In this document: positions 61,904 to 64,000 of the stretch, in pieces
How positions within the stretch are numbered: the first letter of the stretch is position 1
Layout: the number at the start of each line of letters is the position of its first letter
DNA from: Gaertneriomyces semiglobifer
Taxonomy: Eukaryota > Chytridiomycota > Chytridiomycetes > Spizellomycetales > Spizellomycetaceae
Assembly: GCA_025558075.1 (NCBI GenBank)
Contig: JAHLKF010000007.1
Coordinates: forward strand, 186,001-250,000
Reading direction: 5' to 3'
Length of the DNA stretch: 64,000 bases
Notes under the pieces: generated by a model
Databases searched by the model: none
What the model was told of the DNA's origin: nothing
What the model saw: the letters and a program-made list of their open reading frames with translations, nothing else
Position numbers and translations under genes: made by a program

Positions 61904-62617
61904 ATGCGCGCAGGCCATATGCCACCGCAGTCAGGGCAACATCCGCACTTCAGGTTACAACGCACGCACCGAGCGCTGCCGACTGAGGAACCCGCCGATG
62001 GACCGTCGCCGTCGCCGCCGCCATCGACATCATCCAACTCGTCCCTCAACAATGATCTTTCATATATCCGCTCAGGACTCGCGAAGCTCTCTCAACCCTC
62101 ACATTTTCCCAACCGAACTCTTCGCCCAACGTTCCTCGCTCCCAAAGATCGGCAGTGGAAATTGCCGGATATCGTCGATACCCATCATACCGAGGATAAA
62201 AGGAAGCTCAGTGGTCGGAGACGGAGCGTGCATTTGCCGGCGTTAAACTCACAACATGTGCCGCCGCATGGGCATTCATCTACACTACCCAACAATAACA
62301 TCTCGCACCTACCACGCCTTTTAACTCCAGTGCAAAATCTGACGCTGCCATCAATACATCGCGCTCCTACGCATAGTCATCAGCATCCGCCATCCGCGCG
62401 CAGAAAGAGCACAGCCGGTACGAAACCGCGGTCGGCGATATCACGAGATCGATATACGGGTTACCTTGAGACCTACATCCTCAATCAACAAATCCATATG
62501 GGCGAGGAGGAGATGAATATCACACCGGCAGTGCGAAAGGGGAACGGGATGGCATCAGAAAGAAGAAGCGTCGTGAAGTTTCCGCCGTTGGTTGAGAGAG
62601 GTGGTGCGATTAGGTAG
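61904..62617 (+). CDS. Hypothetical low-complexity protein
   Basis: Not recognised. From the first ATG the frame encodes about 237 residues rich in Ser, Pro, His and Arg. The most complex segment is near the C-terminus (YTGYLETYILNQQIHMGEEE). The frame is open a further 57 nt upstream, so an upstream exon is possible, but no convincing junction was found. The opposite strand lacks a comparable frame, which favours it slightly. Confidence 0.4.
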   Translation: MRAGHMPPQSGQHPHFRLQRTHRALPTEEPADGPSPSPPPSTSSNSSLNNDLSYIRSGLAKLSQPSHFPNRTLRPTFLAPKDRQWKLPDIVDTHHTEDKRKLSGRRRSVHLPALNSQHVPPHGHSSTLPNNNISHLPRLLTPVQNLTLPSIHRAPTHSHQHPPSARRKSTAGTKPRSAISRDRYTGYLETYILNQQIHMGEEEMNITPAVRKGNGMASERRSVVKFPPLVERGGAIR

Positions 62618-63246
62618 GAAGCTCAGCGAGAAGACGCTTGAGTTCTCATGGTTATAGAATTGATGGCACGCGGCTTCTTGCACCGGGAAGTCTCGTATAA
62701 GGCATAGGCGGTCACATAGGACTCTTGTGTGGTTATTCCAGAACAAAGATTCTTGTCGTCTGCGCGCGCATGGAAATGTGGATAAGGTGCGCTTCTTCTT
62801 GGCTGCCAGAAAGGCAGCTATTTGCGGGTGCTCCTGTAGGCGTTTTGAAATATATGCATCGGCCCATGCAGTGTCGCTTCAGTTCCTGCGAATGACCTCT
62901 TCCTCAGGTCATTTTCATGCGTGAATGCCCATGCGTAAGATAAGAATGCATCTGACCAACGATCCAATTGAAGACAGAAGTTGGCCACTTAAATGAGCAT
63001 CAGTGAGCACGCGAAGAGTTATGAAGCGCTTGCGGGAAAACCTTGCGTGTACGATTGATGAACGTCAAAACTGAACCGTTGCATTCACTTCGACGTAATA
63101 TTCGCTTGAATGCGAAAACCTGTGAGCGAATAATAACTTGTTTTCGACGGTCCTTCCGATGAGCCGTTACCAGTAAAACAGAATACAAGGAGGACCATAC
63201 ATGATTTGGAGTATGAAAAGGTGAATGATGATGTATATTTACATGA
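62618..63246. other. Intergenic region, no gene recognised
   Basis: About 630 bp between the hypothetical ORF and the ankyrin protein stop codon. No feature seen. Confidence 0.4.
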
Positions 63247-64000
63247 TTAACGAGACCATTTGTCCCATCTAGTTATCCAGCCAGATGCCACCACGTCCAT
63301 CACACTTTTTCCGACACCAAGAACCCGACAAATATCTGCGCCGGCAGCTACTAATAGCTCCACCAGGTTCACGTATCCGCGAGCGATAGCAATTCGGATT
63401 GGCATCTCGTCTCCAGCACCTACATCAGCACCGTGTCGCAGCAATAATAAAGCAACACGTGGGTGATTGTTCTGTACGGCCGATATCAGCGAGCTGTTCA
63501 ACGCCTCGCGAGGAACGCTAGCGATATTAATATATAGCTTCTGCGAAGGAGCAGCGAGCGGTGTGGTAGCATTCAGCAGTAACTCCAGAACATTTTCATT
63601 TCCGGCAGCAGCACAGTCTCTCAAAATTAATCCACCAGCGACGCTCGGGTCTGCACCATGCTGGAGCAGAACTTTTGTGCAAAGGAGGCTCCCTCGCGCA
63701 CATGCCAGCCGCAATAGCCAGTTATTGTCGTAACACACTTCAAATGACGGCTGCGCGCATAAGAATCGAAGGCATGAATGCAAGTCTCGCATGATGATAA
63801 TTTCCGCGAGATCGTATTTCAGGAATGCATCATGCAATGTCAGAAATGGCGGACGAGCAGACAAAGCCGTGCATAGAACCGCCAGCAGTGCTTGTTCTGG
63901 GAGATCGGAAAAGGGTATCGGTAAGTCGCGAATACGTGGTGTCTTCGACGGAAATGCGGAACACCAGAGCCGAAACGTTTCAGCTAGTATGGCGTCAAAC
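63247..64000 (-). CDS. Ankyrin-repeat protein, 5' end outside window
   Basis: The frame is open to the right edge, so only the C-terminal ~250 residues are seen. Ankyrin repeats are recognised by LLRLACARGSLLCTKVLLQH-GADPSVAG, CAAAGNENVLELLLNA, ISAVQNNHPRVALLLLRHGADVGAG and IAIARGYVNLVELLVAAGADI. Ankyrin repeats mediate protein binding; no other domain is visible. Near the edge, FSDLPEQALLAVLCTAL resembles the start of a short F-box-like or helical segment, but this is weak. Confidence 0.75.
   Translation of the reverse strand, partial: FDAILAETFRLWCSAFPSKTPRIRDLPIPFSDLPEQALLAVLCTALSARPPFLTLHDAFLKYDLAEIIIMRDLHSCLRFLCAQPSFEVCYDNNWLLRLACARGSLLCTKVLLQHGADPSVAGGLILRDCAAAGNENVLELLLNATTPLAAPSQKLYINIASVPREALNSSLISAVQNNHPRVALLLLRHGADVGAGDEMPIRIAIARGYVNLVELLVAAGADICRVLGVGKSVMDVVASGWITRWDKWSR

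Overview
The window looks like nuclear DNA of a fungus, most likely a zoosporic (chytrid-type) one. Coding genes are split by many short introns, mostly 49-110 nt, with GTRNGN donors, CTAAC/CTAAT-like branch sites and YAG acceptors. The gene content is fungal: a Zn2Cys6 regulator, phospholipase B, a Vnx1-type cation/H+ antiporter, UDP-galactopyranose mutase and a Nab2-type CCCH protein. An ERICH3-like protein, a family linked to cilia in animals, and a Fanzor relic both fit a flagellated early-diverging fungus. The species assignment is inference. Layout, left to right: a 5'-truncated PH-domain protein (1-1940, +); secreted phospholipase B (2088-4338, -); a hormone-sensitive-lipase-like hydrolase with a repeated tail (5461-7986, -); a CAX/Vnx1-type antiporter (8490-12048, -); a leucine-rich-repeat protein (12980-14700, +) flanked by direct repeats; a mobile-element scar with a frameshifted Fanzor/TnpB-like nuclease (15805-17029, +), bracketed by a 55-bp inverted repeat whose left arm lies in the LRR gene's last exon; poly(ADP-ribose) glycohydrolase (17170-19572, -); a secreted Pro-rich repeat protein (19819-21309, -); a giant ERICH3-like repeat protein (22309-29495, -); a Nab2/ZC3H14-type protein (30592-32384, +); a RCHY1-type E3 ligase (32513-33870, -). 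The central region has two protein fusions. At 34356-39000 (-), seven exons that join in frame encode a signal peptide, a complete type-B carboxylesterase, a membrane segment and an ABCG half-transporter. It is followed by an alpha/beta hydrolase on + (39352-40329) and a conventional ABCG half-transporter on - (about 40438-42869). At 43601-45793 (-), a nucleotide-sugar-type (TPT) transporter is fused to a DUF3431 domain. It is head-to-head with UDP-galactopyranose mutase (46260-48050, +), which suggests a galactofuranose synthesis, transport and possibly transfer module. The right part holds a MINPP-like histidine phosphatase, ribosomal protein eS12 with a box C/D snoRNA in an apparent 3'-UTR intron, a Zn2Cys6 regulator, a bHLH regulator, a Sel1-repeat protein, a SAM methyltransferase, two weak hypothetical ORFs and a truncated ankyrin-repeat protein. 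Exon junctions were assigned by eye from splice signals and reading-frame continuity. Where every junction was checked for phase (both esterase genes, UGM, the alpha/beta hydrolase, MINPP-like, eS12, LRR, Nab2-like, methyltransferase) the coordinates should be close to right. Elsewhere they are approximate.
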